From contig CAZLCS010000024.1 in assembly GCA_964557955.1 (NCBI GenBank), positions 18,934 to 82,933 of the forward strand: a DNA stretch of 64,000 nt. The letters run 5' to 3'. The stretch is from JALOOX01 sp964557955. Its GTDB lineage: Bacteria > Desulfobacterota > Syntrophobacteria > Syntrophobacterales > Syntrophobacteraceae. A program made the translations under genes and the position numbers. The stretch's first letter is position 1; each line of letters starts with the position of its first letter. The notes beneath the pieces are model-generated. The model did not search any database, was not told where the DNA came from, and saw only the letters and a program-made list of their open reading frames with translations. Positions 1 through 7,744 of the stretch are shown here, in pieces.

Positions 1-840
1 CTTGAGACGCCGGCTTACGGTCTTGGCGCCGGCAGAACCCGCTCCCGTCGTGTACTCGGCATCGACGCTGATAACACTCTTCACGCATACTCCCCTGGCC
101 CGGCCCACCAGCTCGTCAATGGGATCCAGCGGACCCCGCCAGTAACGCAGGAGGAAGCTCAGGCTCCCGATGCGCTCAGCCTCCAGTCCCAGCCGCGAAG
201 CGAGCTCCCGGTGAGCCTGCTGCCGCTCCTCAAAACCGGGGATCTCTTCGGTCAGCCACAGCTCCTGCCTCACATGGGTCACGCTGCTGGCGTTCTTCCG
301 GCTGTCCAGGGTCTCGAGGCGCAGCTTCGCCTCGACCCGGTAGCACGGGTAACCCTCCACCGCCTCCGGCTCAGCATGGCGAACGATCGAAAGCTCCGGC
401 TCCACGGCCTGGTAGCGTCCGGCGATGATCTCGTCGGCCTCCGCCGGCGGGGATGTCTGCTCGCGCACCCAGGAAGCATCCCGGAGCTTGCCTAGAGGGA
501 TGATGCTGAGCCTCCAGTTCTCCCAGTCCACCTCCCTCACCTGCTCCTGGTCCAAAACCAGGAGGGTGGTCGAGCGCTCCTCCTTGACCTCGCCGAACAG
601 CCGCTGCATCCAGCCTCCGGTGAAGCGCACCGTGGTGTCCATTACCATGAGCTTGGGAGCATAACCGATCTTCAGCTCCGATTGCTTCTCGCCCATGAGC
701 AGCTCCGTGCTTCGAACGTCGTAGACGTAGAGCACATCCGCTGATACCGTGGCAGCCATGAAGAGGATCCACAGGGCAAGGGCGCACGCACCCGGAATGG
801 CTCCCTTCGGGGACAGGGGGTGGAACCGGAAAGCCCTCAT
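1..840 (-). CDS. Secreted protein of unknown function, 3' end beyond window
   Basis: The frame is open from the ATG at 840 to the left edge, so about 280 residues are visible and the C terminus is missing. The N terminus has a basic stretch and a hydrophobic segment (about residues 17-34) ending near SADVLYVYDV, which I read as a signal peptide. The rest is soluble, charged and rich in beta-type sequence, with no motif I recognise. The start ATG overlaps the TGA of the upstream 95-residue membrane protein (ATGA), so the two are translationally coupled. It may be a DUF4412-like periplasmic protein, but that is only an impression. The gene is certain, the function unknown. Confidence 0.75.
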   Translation of the reverse strand, partial: MRAFRFHPLSPKGAIPGACALALWILFMAATVSADVLYVYDVRSTELLMGEKQSELKIGYAPKLMVMDTTVRFTGGWMQRLFGEVKEERSTTLLVLDQEQVREVDWENWRLSIIPLGKLRDASWVREQTSPPAEADEIIAGRYQAVEPELSIVRHAEPEAVEGYPCYRVEAKLRLETLDSRKNASSVTHVRQELWLTEEIPGFEERQQAHRELASRLGLEAERIGSLSFLLRYWRGPLDPIDELVGRARGVCVKSVISVDAEYTTGAGSAGAKTVSRRLK

Positions 841-1124
841 AGTCCGATCATCTTTCTGTGAATCCACGCCCCGATCCCCATGGTCGTCAGCGGTATGGCC
901 AGTCCGAAAAACGACCCCCACAGCAGGCTGCCGCTGGGATCGAACCCTCCGGGCTTGGTGAAGTAGAGCAGCAGATTCACACCGATTCCGACATAGAAAT
1001 AGAGCATATACCATTTCCGCCGGTTGCGCTCCCAGTAGATCAGCCGGGGGTCGTCCTCCACTTCCGGCGGGGGTATCTCCTCCCTTTGCTCAGGGCTTTT
1101 TGCAGGCTTGCTCTTCTTGCTCAT
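837..1124 (-). CDS. Small membrane protein, two predicted TM helices
   Basis: 95 residues. A charged, Lys/Pro/Glu-rich N terminus (about 35 residues) is followed by a YWERNRRKWY segment and two hydrophobic helices (about residues 41-56 and 67-86). The ATG at 1124 has GGAG about 6 bases upstream and is preferred to the TTG one codon earlier. It overlaps the following secreted-protein gene by four bases and lies about 146 bases downstream of the symporter gene on the same strand, so it may be in the same transcript. I do not recognise the family. It resembles the small subunits that accompany solute:sodium symporters only in size and topology. Confidence 0.7.
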   Translation of the reverse strand: MSKKSKPAKSPEQREEIPPPEVEDDPRLIYWERNRRKWYMLYFYVGIGVNLLLYFTKPGGFDPSGSLLWGSFFGLAIPLTTMGIGAWIHRKMIGL

Positions 1125-1270
1125 CAAGGCTCCAGTGAATGGAATCGGCCCGAAGGCAGCGAATGCGCGCCTCCGGGCCGTGCTTCGTTCTCATGCTCCA
1201 GCACCTGTTCAGCTAAAGCATGCTCGGGTGACAGGTTGGAAATGCGTCACTCATCCGTGTGACATCCCGC

Positions 1271-2866
1271 TCATATATCCGGCCTGAGATCCAGCGAGTA
1301 CTTCTTGATCGTCTCGGGGCTGTTGGGCTTGGAAACGAGACAGACCAGGATGAACAGCACGAATCCCAAGAAGACCCAGTAGAATTGGTGCGGCGTCACG
1401 ATCCCGCCCTTCTGGCTCAGGAAGAACCAGTGCGCGCTGCCAAGGGCTGCGTTGGCATACATCCAGGAAAAAGTGGATGCGATGGTCATGACGATGATGT
1501 TGACCATGGCCCCCGTGGTGTTGGCCTTCTCCCACCAGATCCCCAAAATCAGCGGCGGCCCCACGGAACAGAGGATCACGATGAAGGCGGCACCGGAGAT
1601 GTCGAGAACAAGGGCCGGCGGGTTGAACGAAATGAGGGTGCACACGACCAGGACGACGGTGGTCATAAAGCGTGTGGCCTGGACCGGCTTCTCCTCGGGC
1701 CACTTGCTGCCGAAGACCTTTCCGAGCAGGTCGCGGCCGAGCAGGACGTTCAACACCATGGTCCAGCCGGCGGCCGTGGACATGGCGATGGCGAGACCGC
1801 CCGCACAGATGATGGCCATGAGGAGCGGACTGTTCAAAGCCTCCATGGCGGAGATCATGGAGTAGTCATTGACCGAGGCCGCGCCCACGCCGTAGAGCGC
1901 CTTCATGTGCTTGAGGAGACTCACGGCATCCGTGACCCCCTCGGTCTTCATGAGGGGATGAAGCTGCTCGATGAGGACCCGGGCGCCCGTCCCGATGATG
2001 ATGAGGCCGATGTAGGTCAGGCCGCCGAAAAATACGGCCCAGAAAACACTCCGGCGGGCGGACTTGATGTCCTGGGCCGTGAAGAAGCGGACAACCGTGT
2101 AGGGCATGGCCGAAAAACCGTAATGCCACGTGAAGTAAAAGCCCACGATGCCCGTCCACATGCCCATGAGCGCGCTCGACGGCTTCTCGTTGACATAGGG
2201 CAGGTTGAAGAAGTTGGGGCTGACGCTGAGGGTCGCTTCCGTGAGACCCGAGAATCCGCCGTAGTGCACGAGGATGGAGGCTGCGCCGACCACCGAGGCA
2301 AAGGTCATCATGAGTCCCTGGAAAGATGTGGACCAGGTCGTGGAGACCATACCGCCCCAGTAGATGTACATAAAAACGATGATGGCCGAAAGGACGACCG
2401 ACACGTTGAAATTGAACTTCAGGATGGCCAGCATGAAAAGAGCGGTTCCGACGATGGAGAGCGTCACGTAGGCGAAGCCCGCGATGATGGTGGGCACTCC
2501 TGCGGCCAGGCGCATCCACTTGGTTTCATAGCGGTCCGCGTAGTAGTCGGTGAACGAAGTGGGAGCGTACTTCCTCAGGGGGGCCGCCGTCAGGAGGCTG
2601 GCGACGGGCATGCCCGCCACGATGCCCACCAGGGCCCACCAGAAGGGGTAGCCCAGGAGGAAGATGAACGCCGGAAGCCCGAGGAAGCTTGCAGGGCTGA
2701 AATAGGTGGAGGCCAGGGCCGAGCCGTTGACGACGGGACCCACCTTGCGGCCGGCCACGTAATAGTCGGAGGCGTTGAGGGCGGCCTTCCGCGAATACCA
2801 GCCGATGGCGATAATAACAATAAAGTACGAAACTGCGCCGATGATGACAATGGGATCAGCTTGCAT
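1271..2866 (-). CDS. Sodium:solute symporter family (SSS) permease
   Basis: 531 residues, the usual length for the SSS family, with about 13 hydrophobic helices. The N-terminal region contains the hallmark SDYYVAGRKVGPVVNGSALA followed by TYFSPASFLG, typical of the ActP/acetate-permease branch that imports small carboxylates with Na+. The predicted site of action is the inner membrane. A small two-helix membrane protein (2879-3136) lies 12 bases upstream on the same strand, the usual arrangement for SSS carriers with a small subunit. The substrate cannot be read from sequence; acetate, pyruvate or another monocarboxylate would fit a sulfate reducer. Function at family level is secure. Confidence 0.93.
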   Translation of the reverse strand: MQADPIVIIGAVSYFIVIIAIGWYSRKAALNASDYYVAGRKVGPVVNGSALASTYFSPASFLGLPAFIFLLGYPFWWALVGIVAGMPVASLLTAAPLRKYAPTSFTDYYADRYETKWMRLAAGVPTIIAGFAYVTLSIVGTALFMLAILKFNFNVSVVLSAIIVFMYIYWGGMVSTTWSTSFQGLMMTFASVVGAASILVHYGGFSGLTEATLSVSPNFFNLPYVNEKPSSALMGMWTGIVGFYFTWHYGFSAMPYTVVRFFTAQDIKSARRSVFWAVFFGGLTYIGLIIIGTGARVLIEQLHPLMKTEGVTDAVSLLKHMKALYGVGAASVNDYSMISAMEALNSPLLMAIICAGGLAIAMSTAAGWTMVLNVLLGRDLLGKVFGSKWPEEKPVQATRFMTTVVLVVCTLISFNPPALVLDISGAAFIVILCSVGPPLILGIWWEKANTTGAMVNIIVMTIASTFSWMYANAALGSAHWFFLSQKGGIVTPHQFYWVFLGFVLFILVCLVSKPNSPETIKKYSLDLRPDI

Positions 2867-2878
2867 GAAAGAACCTCC

Positions 2879-3136
2879 TTATTGGGCGCCCTTGGAAGAT
2901 GCTCCGGCCGCCTCCAGCTCTTCCCGCTTCTCCTCGGAACGATTGAGGACGACTGCCACCAGCAGATTCAGAAGCCAGCAACCGATGATTGCACTGTAGA
3001 TGTAGCAGGCCGGCACCCCCATGATCTTGATGAGCGGAAACCCCTTGATGGTGATCTCCAGGAAGAAGAACAGGAAGAACCAGCCATAGATCAGCGCCAT
3101 GGCGCCCCAAAAGACTTTTGGCATGCGATTGAACAT
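2879..3136 (-). CDS. Putative small subunit of solute:sodium symporter
   Basis: 85 residues with two hydrophobic helices (about residues 11-28 and 40-63) and a charged, Glu/Lys-rich C-terminal tail. Size, topology and position immediately upstream of an SSS carrier match the DUF4212/DUF485-type small subunits. I infer the role from context and did not detect a diagnostic motif. The ATG at 3136 has GGAGG about 8 bases upstream. This appears to be the first gene of the symporter transcript. Confidence 0.75.
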   Translation of the reverse strand: MFNRMPKVFWGAMALIYGWFFLFFFLEITIKGFPLIKIMGVPACYIYSAIIGCWLLNLLVAVVLNRSEEKREELEAAGASSKGAQ

Positions 3137-3413
3137 ACACTCCTCCAGATGTTGATTAAGAGGTTGTCACAACCCCCCCACCGGCTCTTGGCGAATACCG
3201 GCGGACTTTTGTCGGTCGAGCATCCTTCCGGCTATTTCCCCACCACTAATGGCTCACCATTCCTACCGCTCTCCCTGTCCTCTTGGAGCTTCCATCCGCC
3301 GGGCAAGGACGACCTCTCCCACCTCCTTTCAACCACGGAGCAATTGTTTCATTGCAGCCGGAAATCCGCTCGAATCTGAAAAACCATTGACTGGTCGAGA
3401 CGTGTGACTTGGG

Positions 3414-3566
3414 CTAAGTACACTTTCACAGAAGAATATGTCCGCTTTTGACCTCGTCGTCATGCCGGCAGTCTTTTGGCCGGCATCCAGTTTAATTTGT
3501 GGATTGCGGCTTGAAAACTGCCGGAATGACGACCCAAATATTGGACACTCAATCGTGTGGAAAACT
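3414..3566 (-). repeat. Dispersed double-hairpin repeat, copy A
   Basis: A MITE-like element in the reverse orientation relative to the other copies. It ends in CTAAGTACA. Reading the minus strand, it contains GTCATTCCGGCAG, CTGGATGCCGGC and TGCCGGCATGACG, then GCGGACATATTCTTCTG. Two imperfect GC-rich stem-loops are predicted. Other copies are at 12777, 52397, 52823 and 57407. It has no coding capacity. Confidence 0.85.
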
Positions 3567-3951
3567 GAAAAGCGGAGCTTGCCCATGCCAGGTCACCTGA
3601 TAGCGGCTAAGCCTTGCTTGGCCCGCGCAACCACCCCACCGAACAACATTGAGGGAAGGAGTGGAGCGGCACCCATCCATCTCAGCGCTCTCACCGTTGA
3701 AAGCGCCATATCCATACGATCACTGAACATATAAACGCAAGTGTTTTGATTGTTGCGCGTCTTCAGCACAAAGATCCGATCCGGAGCGGCCGACAACCAC
3801 GTCATTCCGGCCGGCAGGCGGGACCATGTGGAGGAGCAAGCATCAGGATGGAAGGATTGAGATGTGTCGCCGGAACAGCCCCCGGCCCCGCATGCTTCCG
3901 CGCCAGAACCCTACTACCGCAGGAGTGCGGAAAGGGTCAAGCAAAATTTGT

Positions 3952-3987
3952 TTGACAACGCAGAACACGCTGTTCTAAGTGTTCTGC
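3952..3987 (+). promoter_or_regulatory. Candidate promoter with operator-like inverted repeat upstream of mutase operon
   Basis: TTGACA at 3952-3957 is a perfect -35 hexamer. It is followed immediately by the inverted repeat GCAGAACAC-N10-GTGTTCTGC at 3960-3987, which covers the place where a -10 box (weak TAAGTG or CTAAGT) would sit. A dyad in this position is typical of a repressor operator. The mutase start is about 230 bases downstream with no other gene between, so a long leader would result. The regulator is unknown. Confidence 0.45.
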
Positions 3988-4215
3988 CACGTGATGATCG
4001 AGACTTTCGGGGCGCTCTGTATGGCATGCGGGCAGCATGCCTGGAGTGCTTTTGCCTTCGATTTATGTTTCATTTCATGATAATGTGTTTGATCATTGAA
4101 ATGTACCCTGTTGGTTGCAGCAGATCGATGTGGTTGACGTTTCCGAGCTGAATTTGCTTATGATGCCGCCTGTTACGGAGTGCAGGAACCTTTGAAACGC
4201 TGAGGAGTATGCCCT

Positions 4216-5916
4216 ATGGGACAGAAAATGCTGTCGGAATCGGCTGTGGAAAGGATCGAGACGGAATACAAGGAGTGGCTGGCCGAGTACCAGAAGGCTC
4301 TCCAGAAGGTGCCCGAGCGACTGGCGCGCTTCTCAACCGTTTCAGATATGGAGATCAAGCCGCTTTACACCCCTGCGGATATCAGGAACAAGGACTATCT
4401 GGAGGATATCGGCCTCCCCGGTTTCTATCCTTTCACCCGCGGCGTCCAGAGCACGATGTACCGGGCTCGCCTCTGGACCATGCGCATGTTTGCAGGGCTC
4501 GGGAGCGCCGACGACACCAACAAGCGATTCCACTATCTCATCGAGCATGGCGAAACGGGCCTCTCCACCGCCTTCGACTTTCCGACGCTCATGGGCTACG
4601 ACACCGACTCACCCTTGGCCCGTGGCGAGTGCGGCAAATGCGGCGTGGCCATCGACACCATGGAGGACATGCAGCGACTGTTTGCCAATATCAACCTCGA
4701 GCAGGTCACCACCTCCATGACCATCAACCCTCCGGCCTCCATCATCTGGGCCATGTACATCGCCAACGCTGAGAACGAGGGCTACCAGAGGAAGAAGCTC
4801 GGGGGAACCATTCAGAACGACTGCCTCAAGGAATTCATTGCACAGAAGACCTTGATGCTGCCTCCGGACCCAAGCCTGCGACTGGTGGTGGACACCATCG
4901 AATTCGGAACCCGTGAGGTGCCGCGCTGGAACACGGTGAGCATCAGCGGGTATCACATCCGGGAAGCAGGAGCCACGGCGGTTCAGGAGCTTGCTTTCAC
5001 CATTTATGACGGCATCACCTACGTGGAAGAATCCATGAAGCGGGGCCTTAATGTCGACGATTTCGCCGGCCGGCTCTCCTTCTTCTGGAACTCGCACATC
5101 GACTTCTTCGAAGAGATCGCCAAGATGCGCGCCTCCCGCCGCATCTGGGCCCGCCTCATGAAAGAGCGCTTCAAGGCCAAGAATCCGCGCTCCATGCTGC
5201 TCCGGTTCCATACGCAGACAGCGGGCTGCTCTCTCACCGCCCAGGAGCCTTACAACAACGTCATCCGGACCACCACTGAGGCGCTGGCAGCCATCCTGGG
5301 AGGCACCCAATCGCTCCATACCAACTCCCTGGATGAAGTCTACATGATCCCCAGTGAAGAGGCCGTCCTCATTGCCCTGCGCACCCAGCAGGTCCTGGCG
5401 GAGGAGACCGGCGTCTGCAACGTCATCGACCCGCTGGCCGGATCTTATTTCGTGGAGGCGCTCACCGACCGCATGGAGGAGGAAGCCAACGCGTACATTA
5501 AGAAACTGGATGAGCTGGGCGGTATGGTTGCAGCCATCGAGCGGGACTACCCGCAGATGGAGATCGCCGATGCGGCCTACCATTATCAGCAGCAGGTCGA
5601 GAAGGGCGAGAAGGTGATCATCGGCGTCAACAAGTATCCGTCTGAGCGCCCCGAGCTCGAATTCATCCTCAAGATTGATGAAGAGACGGAGCGGCGCCAG
5701 ATCGAGCGCACCAACGCCTACAAGGCCAAACGCGACAAGGCCGCCTTCCGGAAAGCCATGGACGAGCTGCGAAGACGCTGCGAAGGTCCCCCATCCTGGG
5801 AGAACAACGTGATGCCTGCACTCATCGACGCGGTTCGGGCCGGAGCCACCGAGCAGGAATGCTGCGACCTCTACCGCGAGGTATTCGGCACTTATACAGA
5901 CCCCGGGACCTTCTAG
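4216..5916 (+). CDS. icmA: B12-dependent acyl-CoA mutase large subunit, isobutyryl-CoA mutase type
   Basis: 566 residues, the catalytic TIM-barrel subunit of the methylmalonyl-CoA mutase family without a fused B12 domain. Family residues are present: YPFTRG at 71, Arg85 (MutB Arg82), Gln200 in TIQND (MutB Gln197), His247 in SGYH (MutB His244), RFHTQTAG and GGTQSLHTNS. Counting against MutB of Propionibacterium, the two substrate-selecting positions differ: MutB Tyr89 is Phe92 here (RMFAG) and MutB Arg207 is Gln210 (EFIAQKT). Phe/Gln is the pair known for isobutyryl-CoA mutase, so I infer that it interconverts isobutyryl- and n-butyryl-CoA. An automatic pipeline would probably call it methylmalonyl-CoA mutase. 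The B12 subunit and MeaB GTPase follow in the same direction. GAGGAG lies about 8 bases before the ATG. Confidence 0.9.
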   Translation: MGQKMLSESAVERIETEYKEWLAEYQKALQKVPERLARFSTVSDMEIKPLYTPADIRNKDYLEDIGLPGFYPFTRGVQSTMYRARLWTMRMFAGLGSADDTNKRFHYLIEHGETGLSTAFDFPTLMGYDTDSPLARGECGKCGVAIDTMEDMQRLFANINLEQVTTSMTINPPASIIWAMYIANAENEGYQRKKLGGTIQNDCLKEFIAQKTLMLPPDPSLRLVVDTIEFGTREVPRWNTVSISGYHIREAGATAVQELAFTIYDGITYVEESMKRGLNVDDFAGRLSFFWNSHIDFFEEIAKMRASRRIWARLMKERFKAKNPRSMLLRFHTQTAGCSLTAQEPYNNVIRTTTEALAAILGGTQSLHTNSLDEVYMIPSEEAVLIALRTQQVLAEETGVCNVIDPLAGSYFVEALTDRMEEEANAYIKKLDELGGMVAAIERDYPQMEIADAAYHYQQQVEKGEKVIIGVNKYPSERPELEFILKIDEETERRQIERTNAYKAKRDKAAFRKAMDELRRRCEGPPSWENNVMPALIDAVRAGATEQECCDLYREVFGTYTDPGTF

Positions 5917-5937
5917 TACGACAACGAGATTTCGAAT

Positions 5938-6028
5938 CTCCCTCTCCCCCTGGCGGGGGAAAGGGAGGGGCGAGGGGTGTTCCAGAGCCGATCTTCCCTC
6001 ACCCTAACCCTCTCCCTGGGGGAGAGGG
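5938..6028. repeat. Two GC-rich stem-loops between mutase subunit genes
   Basis: First hairpin: CTCCCTCTCCCCC at 5938-5950 pairs imperfectly with GGGGGAAAGGGAG at 5955-5967. Second: CCCTCTCCC-tgg-GGGAGAGGG at 6008-6028. Such CCCTCTCCC/GGGAGAGGG palindromes are common dispersed repeats in proteobacterial genomes. Lying inside an operon between the large and small subunit genes, they could change mRNA stability or partial termination, but there is no T-run. Confidence 0.7.
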
Positions 6029-6083
6029 AACAAGTGCAGGCCAGCGTACTGACAGAAAGTCTCTTAAAGGAGGTTGTATTTCC

Positions 6084-6503
6084 ATGAGTCAAGATCGGAA
6101 GCTTCGCATATTGGTGGCCAAGCCCGGGCTGGATGGTCATGATCGCGGTGCGCGAGTCATCGCCAGGGCTTTTCGGGATGCGGGATTCGAGGTGGTCTAC
6201 ACCGGCTGTCACCAGACCCCCGAGCAGATCGTCAGCACGGCCATCCAGGAAGACGTGGATCTCATCGGGCTGAGTATCCTCTCCGGGGCGCACACCTATT
6301 CCTTTCCACGGGTCTTGGAGCTTCTCAAGGAGCACCGGGCCGAGGATATCCAGGTCATCGGCGGCGGGATCTTCCCGCTGGAAGACATCCCCAAGCTCAA
6401 GGCGGATGGGATCAAGGAGATCTTCGAGCCAGGAGCCAAGCTCCAGGATATCATCGACTGGGTCAGGACCAATATCACTCCCCGCACCGGAATGGCTGCA
6501 TAG
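6084..6503 (+). CDS. icmB: Acyl-CoA mutase small (cobalamin-binding) subunit
   Basis: 139 residues, a stand-alone B12-binding domain. The motif LDGHDRGA (about residues 16-23) is the DxHxxG signature whose His coordinates cobalt in the base-off/His-on form. SILSGAH and GGGIFP are the following conserved loops of the Rossmann-like fold. The ATG at 6084 is preceded by AAAGGAGG and is chosen over an upstream in-frame start that would translate the stem-loop repeat. It pairs with the large subunit 167 bases upstream, and the meaB-like gene starts 11 bases after its stop. Overall it resembles IcmB closely, including the stretch from HQTPEQIV to SILSGAH. Confidence 0.93.
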   Translation: MSQDRKLRILVAKPGLDGHDRGARVIARAFRDAGFEVVYTGCHQTPEQIVSTAIQEDVDLIGLSILSGAHTYSFPRVLELLKEHRAEDIQVIGGGIFPLEDIPKLKADGIKEIFEPGAKLQDIIDWVRTNITPRTGMAA

Positions 6504-6514
6504 GAGGGGAGCTC

Positions 6515-7483
6515 ATGAGCGTTGTGGAACAGATCCTTAAAGGCGATGTGCGCGCCACTGCTCGTCTCCTGCGCGATATCGACGACCAGATGCCCCACAC
6601 ACATGAAATCCTGCGCGAACTTTATCCTCACACGGGAAAAGCCCATGTCATCGGCTTTACTGGCTCGCCCGGCGTCGGCAAGAGCTCTCTCGTGGACCAA
6701 CTGGCTCTCCGCTGCCGCAAGGACGACCTGACCGTCGGCATCCTCGCCGTGGACCCCACGAGCCCATTCAGCGGGGGGGCTATTCTTGGTGACCGCATCC
6801 GTATGCAGCGCCATTTCCTCGACTCGGGGGTTTTCATTCGAAGTCTGGCAACCCGTGGCCATTTCGGCGGCCTCACCCGTTCCACCAACGATATGATCAA
6901 TGTCCTGGACGCCATGGGCAAGGACTTGGTCCTGGTTGAAACGGTGGGGGTCGGCCAGGATGAAGTGGAAATTGCCAACAGTGCTCACACGACCGTTCTG
7001 GTCACCATTCCGGGAATGGGCGACGACGTGCAGGCCATCAAGGCCGGCATCATGGAAATCGGCTGCATCTTCGTCGTGAACAAGGCGGACCGGGAGGGCT
7101 CCCGAAAGACAGTCCGGGAGCTCATGAACCTCGTGGAGCTGGGTATGCGCCGGCGCGATACCGATGGATGGGAGCCCCTCATCATCGAAACCGAGGCCAT
7201 CAAGGGCCGGGGCATCGAAGAGCTTTACCAGGCAATCAGGAAACACCGCGAGTATCTGGCCGCCAACGACCGAGGCCAGATGGATGATGTTCTTCAGAAG
7301 CGCGCCCGCAGCCAGCTGATCGAAGCTCTCAAGGATGAAGCCCTGCGCACCCTGCTTCGCCGACTCGAGTCGCGGGGGGTCTCGCTCGACAGCCTGATCG
7401 AGCAGATCAAGTCCCGCCAGAAAGACCCTTATACCCTCGTCCAGGACGTCCTGGCCAAGGAACTCCGGGACTTCACCTGCTGA
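6515..7483 (+). CDS. meaB: MeaB/ArgK-family G3E GTPase, mutase chaperone
   Basis: 322 residues, the usual MeaB length. The P-loop GSPGVGKSS is near residue 52, with DPTSPFSGGAILGDRIRM (switch region typical of MeaB), ETVGVGQDEVE and NKADR following. MeaB proteins use GTP to protect and reload adenosylcobalamin mutases, and its place directly behind the two mutase subunits supports that role. GGAGGGG lies about 5 bases before the ATG. No transcription terminator is obvious within the next 260 bases. Confidence 0.95.
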   Translation: MSVVEQILKGDVRATARLLRDIDDQMPHTHEILRELYPHTGKAHVIGFTGSPGVGKSSLVDQLALRCRKDDLTVGILAVDPTSPFSGGAILGDRIRMQRHFLDSGVFIRSLATRGHFGGLTRSTNDMINVLDAMGKDLVLVETVGVGQDEVEIANSAHTTVLVTIPGMGDDVQAIKAGIMEIGCIFVVNKADREGSRKTVRELMNLVELGMRRRDTDGWEPLIIETEAIKGRGIEELYQAIRKHREYLAANDRGQMDDVLQKRARSQLIEALKDEALRTLLRRLESRGVSLDSLIEQIKSRQKDPYTLVQDVLAKELRDFTC

Positions 7484-7744
7484 CATTTCCTGCTGCCAAA
7501 CCCTATGGTCCGCGGCCTCGAGCTGCGGGCCTCAACCCATCCTGGAACACCTCGACACAAATGACTGACCCCATTGAGCGTCATTCTCATACGCTCCTGG
7601 CCGGAATCCGTGCTGAATGCCGACTCATGGACCCTCCTCGAAGGTGCATGTGCGGGGGTGACCCGTTAGGGGCTTTCACAGGAAACCATGGGAGGATGGC
7701 CCGCGGGGGATGTTGGCGTCACCAGGTTCTTCCGTGATGCCTTG

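Larger units (their letters stand above)
3137..4215. other. Long non-coding gap between symporter and mutase operons
   Basis: About 1.08 kb with no convincing gene; small open frames here run through repeat DNA. It holds one copy of the 145-bp double-hairpin repeat (3414-3566), followed by a GC-rich inverted stretch (GCGGAGCTTGCCC near 3570) that recurs at 52546. A candidate promoter with an inverted repeat lies at 3952-3987. Two further inverted repeats are GGCATGC-N5-GCATGCC at 4023-4041 and CATTTCA-N19-TGAAATG at 4071-4103. These last elements lie upstream of the mutase operon and are probably its control region. Confidence 0.6.

Noticed and set aside
1259..3379. Plus-strand open frame of 706 codons over the symporter genes
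   Set aside because: It is antisense to a clear SSS permease, its translation is rich in Asp/Gly/His/Arg with no domain, and it arises from GC-rich codon bias.
3329..3586. 85-codon minus-strand frame across repeat copy A (and similar frames at 12725, 52374, 52397, 57285)
   Set aside because: All translate the double-hairpin repeat into similar peptides (DSG-KTAGMTTR type); they are artefacts often annotated as hypothetical proteins.
4150..4215. Cobalamin riboswitch upstream of the B12-dependent mutase
   Set aside because: I found no B12-box (GCCACTG-like) core or expected leader structure in the 230 bases before the gene.
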